Program-made: the position numbers and the translations under genes
The notes under the pieces: model-generated
Told to the model about the DNA's origin: nothing
Database searches by the model: none
What the model saw: the letters and a program-made list of their open reading frames with translations, nothing else
In this document: in pieces, positions 31,041 through 40,203 of the stretch
Layout: every line of letters starts with the position of its first letter
Numbering within the stretch: position 1 is the first letter of the stretch
Assembly: GCA_007026445.1 (NCBI GenBank)
Contig: VDMD01000016.1
Coordinates: forward strand, 1 to 64,000
Source: Schizophyllum amplum
Taxonomy: Eukaryota; Basidiomycota; Agaricomycetes; Agaricales; Schizophyllaceae
Length of the DNA stretch: 64,000 bases
Reading direction: 5' to 3'

Positions 31041-31652
31041 CTAGCAACTGTGGGAGCCGCCATCGAGAGCATCGGAAGAGTCCGCTTTTCCGCCGTCACC
31101 GGCATTGTCTGGTCAATCGTCAGTGGTTGTTCCATCGAGCAAACCCTAGATGTCCACGTACCGGACAACAAGTTGATCAAGCCACCCTCGCCGTTGACGT
31201 TCCCACCGGCGCCATTCCCACCGGCGCCTGAGTAGGCATTCCCATCTTGCATTGTAGCACGACGCGTCTTGCAGCTCGAGCTTCCAACCGCACCCTCACC
31301 GGACGACCCGTCGCCCCCGTTGCCGGCGTTGTCTGGGTGACTTACAGTCAGTGGGGCGATTTCCGGAGAGTGGAGGAGAAACGCACCAGACAAAACGTTC
31401 AAAAGAGACTCGTGTCCAAGGCCGAGAAGCCCTTCGGACTTGCCGTCTGAAGACGGGTTGTTGACACTAAAATGGGGGTGAGTGACGAATTGACACGGCG
31501 AGTATGACGGCAACTTACGAGCCGCCAGGTGCTGAGCCTCCTGCGCCAGAGAAAGCGTTGCCGTCAATCATGGTCGTATGCGGCACCGGCGTGGCCAGCG
31601 CGGGCACGGCGACAATGGCGGTGGCAACGAGAAGGAGAAGGCGGGCGTACAT
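31041..31652 (-). CDS. Small secreted Gly/Ser-rich protein with a duplicated module
   Basis: Four exons, about 145 residues. The start at 31652 gives a signal peptide (MYARLLLLVATAIVAVPALA). The mature part contains two related modules. The first reads DGNAFSGAGGSAPGGS, VNNPSSDGKSEGLLGLG, LLNVLS then an intron and DNAGNGGDGSSGEGAVGSS. The second reads DGNAYSGAGGNGAGGNVN, LINLLS then an intron and DNAGDGGKADSSDALDGG, ending HSC at 31041. The intron sits at the same point in each module (LLS/DNAG), so the repeat seems to be a tandem duplication that included the intron. A dibasic KTRR between the modules could be a processing site. No known domain; such small secreted proteins are common in basidiomycetes and their functions are mostly unknown. 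Confidence 0.72.
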
Positions 31653-31941
31653 GGCGATGAAGATAGTGAGAGGCGTGTAAGACTAGAAGGCGACGATGGT
31701 AGTTCGGGACAAGGAGCAGAAATGTTCGCGTCGCCCTTTTGAGGCTGGTCGCTGTTTGGCAATGTATGCGCGTCCGTCGATAAATTGAGAACGTGACCGC
31801 GCTTCTCTACCCGACAATAAAAGTCTATTTGCCTTTCCCGCATTTTCCTAATCCGTCCAGCAGCCCACATCACAATAGGTGACTCCCTTCCTCTAGGCAG
31901 GCAATCTTCCGGCGAGCTGGCGATAAAAAACCGCGAATGAC

Positions 31942-31951
31942 AGCCTCGACC
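31942..31951 (+). repeat. Target-site duplication, left copy
   Basis: AGCCTCGACC, identical to 34660-34669, directly abutting the left end of the mobile element. Confidence 0.75.
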
Positions 31952-31952
31952 T

Positions 31953-32013
31953 AGACCGGTAACCGGTCCCTCGTGACGCGCGGCTTGCCTCGTCAGAGGG
32001 ACCGGTAAAATCC
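31953..32013 (+). repeat. Terminal inverted repeat, left
   Basis: 61 nt, inverted copy at 34599-34659 with about 10 mismatches. The outermost part is itself palindromic (ACCGGTAACCGGT). Confidence 0.75.
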
Positions 32014-32128
32014 GTCATTTTTCTGGCGTGGACGGTCGATGTCGTCATGTACATCACGTGAAATTCCCATAAAAGGTCCACTTCCTAATTGAGGTTTAAA
32101 CGGAAGCCGGTCCGCGAGCGCGCGATCA
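32005..32128 (+). repeat. Internal inverted repeat IR1, left arm
   Basis: 124 nt matching the reverse complement of 33196-33319 with one mismatch. It overlaps the inner 9 bases of the left terminal repeat. Confidence 0.9.
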
Positions 32129-32137
32129 GCCGTCAGC

Positions 32138-32161
32138 GCGTCGCGTCGCGTCGCGTCGCGC
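32138..32161 (+). repeat. GCGTC/CGCGT pentanucleotide repeat
   Basis: About five units of a 5-nt CpG-rich repeat immediately inside IR1 left; a shorter version lies just inside IR1 right (33179-33195). Confidence 0.7.
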
Positions 32162-32253
32162 TCGCTTCAAAGGCATCTTGTCTGCATATATGCGCACCGT
32201 TCCCTGAGCAGACCCTCAACAAAGTACTGGGAAGCCACGACTGCTGCTGGCTT

Positions 32254-32472
32254 ATGTCTCTCTACGACTCCTCGGCGACAATACCTCAGATCTCCGAGCT
32301 GTCGCACTCACTCCTGCTTACGCTCGATGTTGCTCAACTGACCCTCCTCGCGCGCGAAATCCCGCACGAGCTGCTCCCTCAGTCGTACCTCCTGACTCTG
32401 GACGCTCCTCAACGTCGAATCCACGTAAGTGTTGCGTGGAGATTCTTCTCGCAGACCCAATGCTCGAGTTGA
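32254..32472 (+). CDS. Possible short ORF inside the element
   Basis: 72 codons from ATG at 32254: MSLYDSSATIPQISEL, LLLTLDVAQLTLLAREIPHELL. A GTAAGT donor-like site at 32426 could end a first exon. It overlaps the 3' end of the minus-strand frame. No family recognised; it may be a partial or chance frame. Confidence 0.2.
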   Translation: MSLYDSSATIPQISELSHSLLLTLDVAQLTLLAREIPHELLPQSYLLTLDAPQRRIHVSVAWRFFSQTQCSS

Positions 32473-33146
32473 GGACGTCCGGTCTTGTGAGCGTACATAG
32501 CGTCTAGAACGTTGGGGACCGCGCAGTTCGAGCTTTTGTAGAAAGCTACTTGATGCGCGTGACAGAGCGGAGAGGGCGAGGTAAGAACGTGCGACATGAA
32601 TTCCGGTATTGATATCGATTCTTGTCGCATGGCATCGAGAATTCGAGTTACTTTACGCTCCAAAGCAGTAGGGGGGGCGCGCGGCGTAGAGGTTTGATGT
32701 AAGCGTGAGAGATCGTCGAAGTCGAATGGAATCGCTGATGGCTCGCGCGTAGCAGAGGTAGCTGGCGTAGCATACACAGTCGGCGTTCGGTGTGTTTCTT
32801 GAACAGAAGTTTCGCGCGGTGCGTAAGATGGCTCGACACCCGAATAGACTTCCGGGGAGTTAGATGCGACCGACGACTGAAGCTGGGAAGTTCGAAAATG
32901 CGACACGCCCGGTGTCTCCTTGAAGGCCCTTCCCGGCGTGTCTGGGTCGTAGTTCTTGAATGCGAGGGACGTGGCCGCATCCGCCGCACCCGCGAAAGGA
33001 GAGCTTAGCGACGAGTGAGCCACATTTGCAGGCGGTTTTTGGCTTGCTGCCAACAGTGCGGGCGTGTGAGACTCGGAAGGTGAGACCTCAAACACTGGTC
33101 CCAACTCCCATATCTCGGGCGCTTTCTTCTTGTTCGCGCGCGGCAT
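32409..33146 (-). CDS. Element-borne protein, weak resemblance to N-terminus of agaricomycete DUF6589-type proteins
   Basis: An intronless frame of 246 residues starting MPRANKKKAPEIWELG. Residues 1-150 are disordered and Pro/Ser/Thr-rich (KNYDPDTPGRAF, TPTVYATPATSATREPS). From about 160 it becomes folded-looking: LERKVTRILDAMRQESISIPEFMSHVL, PLCHAHQVAFYKSS, VPNVLDAMYAHKTGR, LEHWVCEKNLHATLTWI. That helical start followed by a small-residue linker recalls the N-terminal part of the large, repeat-associated DUF6589 proteins of agaricomycetes, from memory only. If so, it is truncated, lacking the main domain. The ATG sits 50 bases inside IR1 right, so promoter elements may lie in the inverted repeat. 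No transposase motifs are seen. It could be a captured gene fragment. Confidence 0.45.
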   Translation of the reverse strand: MPRANKKKAPEIWELGPVFEVSPSESHTPALLAASQKPPANVAHSSLSSPFAGAADAATSLAFKNYDPDTPGRAFKETPGVSHFRTSQLQSSVASNSPEVYSGVEPSYAPRETSVQETHRTPTVYATPATSATREPSAIPFDFDDLSRLHQTSTPRAPPTALERKVTRILDAMRQESISIPEFMSHVLTSPSPLCHAHQVAFYKSSNCAVPNVLDAMYAHKTGRPQLEHWVCEKNLHATLTWIRR

Positions 33147-33195
33147 ATTCAAAGGGGGAGCTGTTCAACGAGACGCGCGGACGCGACGCGACGCG

Positions 33196-33319
33196 TGATC
33201 GCGCGCTCGCGGACCGGCTTCCGTTTAAACCTCAATTAGGAAGTGGACCTTTTATGGGAATTTCACGTGATGTGCATGACGACATCGACCGTCCACGCCA
33301 GAAAAATGACGGATTTTAC
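33196..33319 (-). repeat. Internal inverted repeat IR1, right arm
   Basis: Reverse complement of 32005-32128 with a single mismatch. Confidence 0.9.
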
Positions 33320-33387
33320 TAGGCTCGTGAACCAGCTCGGTCTGCGATAACAAATTTGTCTCGTGACCTCGACGTATCGCAGACCGG

Positions 33388-33448
33388 CTGGGCTCATCCG
33401 GAGCGATTTTGGCGGGCCCGCCAAAACATGAGCCTGACTTAGCGAAAT
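33388..33448 (+). repeat. Internal inverted repeat IR2, left arm
   Basis: 61 nt, matching the reverse complement of 34445-34505 with three mismatches. It contains a perfect 20-bp palindrome centred on GGGCCC. Confidence 0.85.
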
Positions 33449-34444
33449 TCTGATGTCTCTCGCAGGCGCGCGCCTGATGTCGCTTGCCTTCTCCCATCAC
33501 CTCGTCTCGCTGCTCCACTCCTCTGCCTCCTTCGTCGTCTTTGGTCACGAACCACCGTTCTTCTCCATCAAACTCGAATGATAAGTCCAAGATTCAATGC
33601 CAACATCGTCGAACACGATGCGCGCGCTGGACTCTCTTGGGACTCTCACAAGGCTTCGACCGCCCCGGGACACGCGCGCAGGCGCGCGCTAGACACCATC
33701 CCGTGCTCATATAGATGGATCTGAGGATGATCACTGTGCGTTCTCGCAGTCTCGCGCACATCCTCTGTAAACTGATCAAGGATTGTGAGGTGTGTGTACA
33801 GAGGTCTGTATCCTACCCTGTCGTACTCAGCCTACGATGTATCACCCCCTCCCATCCAAGGCTTACTACCCCCATCCACGGGTGGCTCTTTCGGGCCCCC
33901 TACCTCCATAATTATGCGAGGGCGGCACCTCCTCCCTCGATAGACCGCCCAGGCCTGCTACACCCTGTCAATATACATCCCTTCCATACCGTGCTGCATC
34001 ATCTGCTCGTGTATTTCCACGCATGGGGTCAATGTAAATACAATATGATTGTCATACATGAAGGAGCAAACCTCCAGCGGTAATCTCCGTCGTGTCGAAC
34101 GTCGATTCCTCGCACAAGTACACTAGCCGACATTCCTCATGTGCGGAAACGGACAGCTACGACTCTCTTGCTTGCTCCTGCGCCTGAGGGACACTATATG
34201 CGTCTTTTGAATGACCTACGGCATCCCGCTGACTCGAATTCGTCCACCGCTGTCCGATGCAGAGCCCATCTCGCACGAGAAAGGCCTCTGCAGCTCTTTC
34301 CAGAGCCCGAATGCTTACGTTTCGTATATGTTTTATAAGCATAATACATGCCTCTATTCGAATGCATCGCAATTTGGGGATGAACGAAAGGGCAAGGCGA
34401 ATGGGAAGGGATCTCGTCCGCGGCACGTAGGGCGCGAGCGTCTG
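33449..34444. other. Interior of IR2 module, no gene seen
   Basis: About 1 kb. Open frames are short and show no motifs. No transposase fragment recognised. Confidence 0.45.
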
Positions 34445-34505
34445 ATTTCACTAAGTCAGGCCCATGTTTTGGCGGGCCCGCCAAAATCGCTCCGGATGTG
34501 CCCAG
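34445..34505 (-). repeat. Internal inverted repeat IR2, right arm
   Basis: Inverted partner of 33388-33448, 58 of 61 matching, again with the 20-bp palindrome. Confidence 0.85.
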
Positions 34506-34598
34506 TCCGCTCGCAAGCTCGCTCTGTCTCGTGACTTCTCCCCGCGAACCGATCATGTGATGAGTGAGCTTGCCAAGCGGACTGGCCACGCGAGTCTA

Positions 34599-34659
34599 GG
34601 ATTTTACCAGGCCCTCTGACGAGGAAAGCGCCGCGTCACGAGGGGCTGGTCACCAGGCT
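34599..34659 (-). repeat. Terminal inverted repeat, right
   Basis: Inverted partner of 31953-32013. Confidence 0.75.
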
Positions 34660-34669
34660 AGCCTCGACC
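34660..34669 (+). repeat. Target-site duplication, right copy
   Basis: AGCCTCGACC, identical to 31942-31951. Confidence 0.75.
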
Positions 34670-34887
34670 ATTGTTTCCCACCAAGCTCGGTGGTGTGGGT
34701 CCACGCTCGGCGTTTTCCGATATAGAGTTCGAGCCGATGTGTCAGCGAAGCGTCGAGAACGCTCCCCGCGCGTCATGCCGGGGCTGGCGCGTCGCGTCAC
34801 CGGTGATTGCATCCTCTCCGCTCTCTGCGTGCGATAAGTAGAATGCGCGTCTGAACGAGTTGCCATATCCTCTTTTCCTACTTTTGA

Positions 34888-35813
34888 ATGGCAGCGTCAG
34901 CAGCTTCTTTCTCACATTTCTATCTGCGGTCCTTCGAAGCTCGTCCAAACTCAACCCTCGCCGTCACCGGCGGACTCTTGCAGGCCTTGGGCGATGCTAT
35001 AGCGCAGGTCACGCAGAATGTAGGGTCGACCGCATTCGCAGAGGAGTGGGAGGCTGACTGAGCTCAGGTCACTCGCAAGCCTCACGAAGAACGGTTTGTG
35101 TACGATCCCCTGCGGACGTTGAGGTTCTTTGTGTTCGGATTCGCCACCAGTGTGTACACTATCACAGCTCTATGCACCCGATACTGACGCCCCCTCCCTC
35201 GTAGGTCCCTTGATTGGGAAATGGAACGTCTTCCTCGAGCGAAAGTTCCCTCTCAAAGCGCACCCGCAAGGGAAGGTCAGCCTCAAGAGTCTGGGGAAGC
35301 GCGTCGCTTGCGACCAGATCGTTATGTGCGTTGACTCACCACCTCTTCCCTCATCGTACTGACCATGTTATAGAGCTCCTATAGGCGTACGTCTATACAT
35401 AATCTATACGACGCGCACTCATCATCTTCTAGTTAGCCGCTTTCCTTGGATGCATGAGTCTCATGGAAGGATGCGGCCCACTGCATATCAAGGAGAAGTT
35501 TAGCGACCTTTACAAGCCCCTCCTCATCACGAACTGGCAGGTCTGGCCTGTGGCGCAGGTGCGTATCAGTCGTTTGAGGTGCTCGCATACTCAATAATGC
35601 ACACAGGTCATAAACTTCCGCTTCATGCCGATCGCGTACAGGGTGCCGTTCCAGTCGACATGCGGACTGTTCTGGACGCTGTACTTGTCCCTCCTCAACT
35701 CCAGGTACGTCCCCTCATCTACAGCAGTCTCGCTCTTGGCTAACCTTCACCGCAGGGAGGATCAGAAACAGCATAGAGACCAACTCATGCACGAAACCGT
35801 CCGTTCTGACTGA
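34888..35813 (+). CDS. Mpv17/PMP22 family membrane protein
   Basis: An integral membrane protein of peroxisomes or inner mitochondrial membrane (yeast Sym1 family). Seven or so exons, about 210 residues: FYLRSFEARPNSTLAVTGGLLQALGDAIAQVTQN, EERFVYDPLRTLRFFVFGFATS, GPLIGKWNVFLERKFPL, DQIV, APIG, LAAFLGCMSLMEG, LLITNWQVWPVAQ, VINFRFMPIAYRVPFQSTCGLFWTLYLSLLNS. The last block is the family signature (W.(V/L)WP..Q..NF...P..(F/Y)R). The apparent in-frame TGA at about 35058 is removed by a 48-nt intron with a GTAGGG donor and CTGAC branch site. A 13-nt microexon (35374-35386) encodes most of APIG. Four membrane spans are visible. Its start is about 230 bases from the right end of the mobile element, so the promoter region is close to the insertion. 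Confidence 0.88.
35374..35386 (+). other. 13-nt microexon of the Mpv17 family gene
   Basis: AGCTCCTATAGGC between a TTATAG acceptor and GTACGT donor; it restores the I-A-P-I-G block in phase. Confidence 0.7.
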
Positions 35814-36170
35814 TCTGGGCTATTGCAATCTGTTATCTTAGACGTTCCATCTGCTCGGGACCCAGGAAATTCTTTGCATGTTTATTCTTCCATATTCTTG
35901 TCACCTTGCTCGTTGCCAAGAACGATACCAACCTCACGCACGCCCATAATTGCCTGTATCTATCATACACAACTTGTATTTCTACGAATGTCACCGTCTT
36001 TAATCGCAGAAAGGCAAGGAAAGCCGCGTTTTCGGGTTATCTACTGGCACTGTCTGATTCTCTGATTCGGACTCAGAAGTATGTGCTCGTAGGCACCTGC
36101 ACGTCGTGCTTTTGACTGGCTTTTGGTAATAGACAATGACATGAACATAGACGATGTACAGCAAAGATCG
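35814..36170. other. Intergenic between convergent genes
   Basis: About 360 bases of 3' flanks. Nothing recognised. Confidence 0.45.
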
Positions 36171-38917
36171 CTATGAAGCCCCATATCTGTGCTTAAAGTA
36201 CGCTGGCGGTAACAGCGCAAGCACGTCTACCAGGGGCCTCTCCACCACAACCAGCTCGCCCGACTCCAGGTAGTCGACATGCAGCACCGGCCGATAGTGC
36301 GTCACCATCCGAAAATCGCGTTCTCGCCGCTCGTCCTCTTCCTCGCCCTCGACACCTTCGCCTTCCTTCACCTCCTTCTCGTCCTCTGCTTTCTCCTGCT
36401 TGGCCCCGCCTCGGCTCTCGCGCCGCCGCTTTCGCCGCACGCGCGGTTGTGCGGTGCCGAGGTCGAGTTTTGCAAGCCACGTCGAGCCCCAGAGGAACGC
36501 GTAGTGCGAGCCCGCCGTTTGCGGTGGGAAGCTCACACCGAGTACAGGGTCGTGAGCGCCGGCCAGTCGCTTGGGCAGATGAGCTGCGAGCTCCTGAGCC
36601 CATGCGGGGAAGGCGCGCGCCTCAACGTCGTAGAATTCGAGCGCGTTGTCAGGGAATGCGAGGAGAAGCAGTCCGGACTGTGTTGAGTCGAAGGCGATTG
36701 CCTGCGCGGGCCGTCCGAAAGATGGTAGGGTGCAGTGATGCTGGAGAGAAACATGTAAGCTATGGCGTGCACGGTAGATGCAGATAACTAACCTGGATGG
36801 AGTCGAGGTTGAATATATGTGTCTGTGCGTGGTCGTCCGACGTCGCGAGCCATTGACCGTCAGGGCTGACAGCCAGCCGTTGCACGGCCGGTATCCTCGA
36901 TGAAGAGGACGACGGAAGGTCAATACCGCTATCGTTATCCCCGTCGGCCATGTCCACATCCCCGGTTTCCTCAGCACCCTGCCGCTTCAGAACATCCCTC
37001 AGTGCATACGTCCGCGACAAGTGGTGATCAAAGCGCCGCAGCACCCGCGGCACACCGTCGACACCACCGAGGTCGATGACAAGCACATACGAGCCGAGCG
37101 CGGAGCTCATCACCAGCTTCGACGAGTCCGGCGTGAATGTGAAGGCCAGGCCGCCGGTGGAGCCGTGCGACGGCGGCAGATGTGCGGCGAGCGTGTTGGC
37201 GAAGTCGCGCACCCTGCGAGGAGAAATGGCGCCCTTCTCGCTGGTGTCGAGGCGGAAGAGCTTGGTCTCGTACAGGTCAGAGACGGCAAGCCAGCGACCA
37301 TCGCCGGATATTGCGTGCGCCACCATGTTCGTGTTGACGTTCAGGTCCATCTCGAGTACCTTCTCCCAGCTCTCCGAGTCATCCGCAGGGGCCTCGTCAA
37401 CCGGGACCTCCTGCTTCAGTATGCGCCACAAAGTGAGCGCTGCGTCGCGCATGCATGCCACCAGCCGAGCGTGAGGCGCAACACGAACCGCCCCGCTTGC
37501 CGGGTACGCCAGCCGCCGCTGGTACGCTTCCTCGAACGTCACATCCACGCTCGTCGCAAGCGGGTTCACAACCTTGGAGACAGTCGCCGACGCGGGGGCC
37601 GCGGGGGTAAGCACGACGTTCATGTCGAGGCCGCCAGACGCGAGCACGGGCGCGATGCCGGACGGCGCGGGGCGGCGGAGCGCGGTGGGCAGACAGACGT
37701 GCGATGGCCACATCGCCAGCGCACGCACGTCGTGCGAGTGCAGGCGACGGGCGCGCGTCTGCACCCACTGTGACTGTACATCCGCGGCGTCTGCGCCTGG
37801 TGCAGAGGCGCGCACGCGCGTGAACTGCGCGACCTTCTGGTCGACGCCGGACGTGAACACCGTAGCGCCGTCGGGCCCGATAGCATGACATAGGACGTCC
37901 GCGCCATGTGCGCGGAAAGACTGCAGCTGCGTGCACGTGCGTGGGTCCCAGAACTTGACCATGCCGAGGGAGTCGCCGGAGAGGATGGTACCATCGCCGA
38001 GCACGCCGACCGTCCAGACGAGGGTGCGTTCGCCGCGGAGCTTGTCGACACCCATACGGTCGACGACACGACCAGTCTTGGCGTCCCACTTGCGAAGACT
38101 GCTGTCGGAGCAGCCGGTGACGAGCCAGGAGTCGGACCAGAGGTCCTCCATGTCCTCCTCATCGCTAGATTCATCGGACGAGGGTGCAGTGGCGGGCTTG
38201 CGGGGTGCGGTCTGTTTTCGGGGGATGGGTGGGCCCCAGGCGATGCTGAGGATGCGGGACTTGACGCGGTCGAAGCGGCGGTGATGGGTGAGGGTGTCGT
38301 TTGCGAGGGAGAGGATGCGGACCGTGCCATCTTCGCACGCGAGCGCTAGCTGAGAGGAGGAGGGATTGGCGGCAATGGACCAGATGGCACCACCCTGTGA
38401 GTTGATCGTGCGCTGGTGTATATGTTAGCAGGGGTCAAGACGAGTGCTAGATTGATCGCACCCTTATGCATCCCCTGTTCATGTCCCATTCGACGAGTTC
38501 ATTTCCCCCTCCTGAGCTGAAGAGTCGAAGGTCGGTAATAGAAGACACTTGATCATCCTCCAGGAGATCAGGGTAGCGGATGACGAGGGCGAGAGCGTCG
38601 ACCTTCGAGGGGTAGGTCCCTGCTATAGTCTGGACAAGTTTAGTAGAGAGACTCCAAGAATTAAAAAAACTCACTTTTCTGACCACCCATGCCTGGGGGG
38701 ACTGGGTCTGCTGATCACGGCCTGTCCATTCGCAGATATCGATGTTCCCGTTCGAGTGACCGACGACGAGCGCGCCAAAGTTGGTGGGCTGTTTCGCCGC
38801 CTTCTTGCCCTTCGGATTTGGAAGGGGAAGAGGGGGGAACGCAAGCGCAGTGACCGCAGAGGGCGTATAATCCACGAATCTGCAGCGGTGGACTTTGAGG
38901 TGTACAGGGTCCGCCAT
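36171..38917 (-). CDS. UTP4: U3 snoRNP / t-UTP protein Utp4 (Cirhin)
   Basis: A WD-repeat protein of the small-subunit processome, linking rDNA transcription to 18S pre-rRNA processing in the nucleolus. The start at 38917 gives MADPVHLKVHRCRFVDYTPSAVTALAF, the usual Utp4 opening; a longer in-frame start exists 57 bases upstream. About five exons and close to 830 residues with WD motifs such as LVVGHSNGNIDICEW, LFSSGGGNELVEWD, IWSIAANPSSSQLALACEDG, WLVTGCSDSSLRKWD, ILSGDSLGMVKFWD, TVFTSGVDQKVAQF and LAVSPDGQWLATSDDHAQTHIF. The C-terminus has a charged insert (KRRRESRGGAKQEKAEDEKEVKEGEG) and ends with a conserved HYRPVLHVDYLESGELVVVERPL. The frames read cleanly. It is divergent from TIM10, only 112 bases between starts. 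Confidence 0.92.
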
Positions 38918-39029
38918 CGCGGAGAACAAAGGATGGAAAAAGAACAATGGGCGTCCAAGCGGCGCCGCGTCCAAAAATTGCCGATCTCGCGTGACTTCGG
39001 CATTCAGCTCTCTTCAGCCGACTGCCAAC

Positions 39030-39419
39030 ATGTCCTTCTTTACTGGCGGCGCGTCTCGGGCTCCTGCAGGCGGTGTAAACCCAGAGAAGATAGACGCCGC
39101 CTTAACTGAGTGCGTCGCTGCTCACTTGACCTTTGCTCGTTGTGCTTACTTTCGTCGCCAGGCTGGACACCATTACCGACTTTTACAACCGGATGGTCGC
39201 GTCAGTGCGCGCGAAATGCCTCCGACACGTCACTGACCATCCTCCAGGTCCTGCCACAACAAGTGCATTGGCCAGCGCTACACGGACGGCGAGCTCAACA
39301 CGGGCGAGAGCGTATGCATCGACCGCTGCGTGTACAAGTTCACCGAGGTGCAGAAGAAGGTCGGGGAGGCGCTGCAGAAGCGGCAAGCGGCCAACGCCGG
39401 CGCCATGAGCGGCCTATGA
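39030..39419 (+). CDS. TIM10: Mitochondrial import chaperone Tim10
   Basis: A small Tim of the intermembrane space that carries hydrophobic carrier precursors with Tim9. Three exons (about 39030-39110, 39163-39202, 39249-39419) make about 96 residues: MSFFTGGASRAPAGGVNPEKIDAALTE, LDTITDFYNRMVAS, CHNKCIGQRYTDGELNTGESVCIDRCVYKFTEVQKKVG. The twin CX3C motifs (CHNKC and CIDRC, 16-17 residues apart) define the family and form two disulfides. YTDGELNTGESVC is characteristic of Tim10 rather than Tim9 or Tim12. No anomalies. Confidence 0.95.
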
Positions 39420-39560
39420 TAGACAACGGTGCCCTACGGCATGCATTCACGCATCATACCATATCCACCAGCATAATACAACAATCCCAAGTCAAGTAAC
39501 GAGAGCGATATAGCGAGGAAAACGAGCGGGTGAGGGGGATGAGGGCAACGAGGCGCGTGA

Positions 39561-39933
39561 TTACTTCTGACCAGGGAAGCAGTCGGCCATGGTCAAGTTG
39601 TGCTTGTTTTGAGAGTGCTCCTCGAGGCTGGGGGAGCGGTGAGCGGGAGCGGTGGGGGTGTCAATGCACGAGGACGTACGCAGGTGCACGGGTGGTAACA
39701 AGCTGTGTTGGAGTCAGCAAAAGGAAGTGAGGGGTTGGCATTGGCACATACGAAGTTCTGGCGGCACTTCTGGCAGATGATGGACTTTGGCAGCCTCGTT
39801 CACCTTCGCCTGCGACTTGGAGCCCTTCGGTTCGTTTTTCGCATTCCTCTCGCGCTTCTGTTGAGCCTTTGCACCCTAGAAGCCACCGTCAGTCCTACGA
39901 TCTCATTCGATGGTGCCGCCGTACGTTGCCCAT
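39561..39933 (-). CDS. Small SERF/4F5-like, zinc-finger (At2g23090-type) protein
   Basis: Four exons encode about 75 residues: MGNGAKAQQKRERNAKN, SQAKVNEAAK, CQKCRQNF, LVTTRAPALEEHSQNKHN and MADCFPGQK. The first half is the lysine/glutamine-rich SERF/4F5-like region; the second half holds a CxxC...HxxxxH zinc finger. Small proteins of this type are conserved from fungi to plants; the function is not settled. Between AAK and the CQKC block the frame moves by one base near 39784-39787: reading AAAG as AAG restores KSIICQKC, so one extra A in a homopolymer is likely an assembly error. Donors GTATGT and GTACGT are textbook. Convergent with TIM10 (about 140 bases apart). Confidence 0.75.
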
Positions 39934-40203
39934 CGTGTCTGATTCTGCAGAGCGAGTAACAAAAAATGCAAAGTCAAGGTAAGATGGGACGCCGGCTCGG
40001 CCTCGGAACTTGCAAAGTCAGTGCTGATCGGAGGACGCGATAAGATAATAATTTCCTGGACCTCGTGCTATTGATGACTCTGGCTCTTCTCCAATCCCCG
40101 ATCGCCGACTGCAATGCCTCCGCCAAATTATTTGACCAGGGCGCGCCTGGCGTTCCTCAAAGTCAGAACCCCTTGTTTTCCCCCACCACGACATATCAGC
40201 ACC

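Larger units (their letters stand above)
31952..34659. mobile_element. 2.7-kb DNA element with inverted-repeat ends and 10-bp target duplication (MULE-like?)
   Basis: The ends are 61-nt inverted repeats (31953-32013 and 34599-34659, about 51 of 61 matching) flanked by a perfect 10-bp direct repeat, AGCCTCGACC. Long terminal inverted repeats with 8-11 bp target duplications are the hallmark of Mutator-like elements, but no MULE transposase is visible, so class is inference and the element is probably non-autonomous. Inside are two side-by-side inverted-repeat modules: IR1 (32005-32128 with 33196-33319) and IR2 (33388-33448 with 34445-34505). The IR1 interior carries a 246-codon minus-strand frame; the IR2 interior seems non-coding. 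It lies between a small secreted protein gene and the Mpv17 gene, interrupting neither. Confidence 0.75.

Noticed and set aside
33449..34444. Possible genes inside the IR2 module (frames up to 122 codons)
   Set aside because: No ATG context, splice signals, motifs or balanced composition; not enough to call a gene.
35055..35060. In-frame TGA in the Mpv17 gene, possible pseudogene or readthrough
   Set aside because: A 48-nt GT-AG intron with a CTGAC branch site removes it and gives perfect family sequence.
37021..37773. A 250-codon open frame on the plus strand
   Set aside because: Antisense to the UTP4 WD-repeat exon and Arg-rich; a shadow of the real gene.
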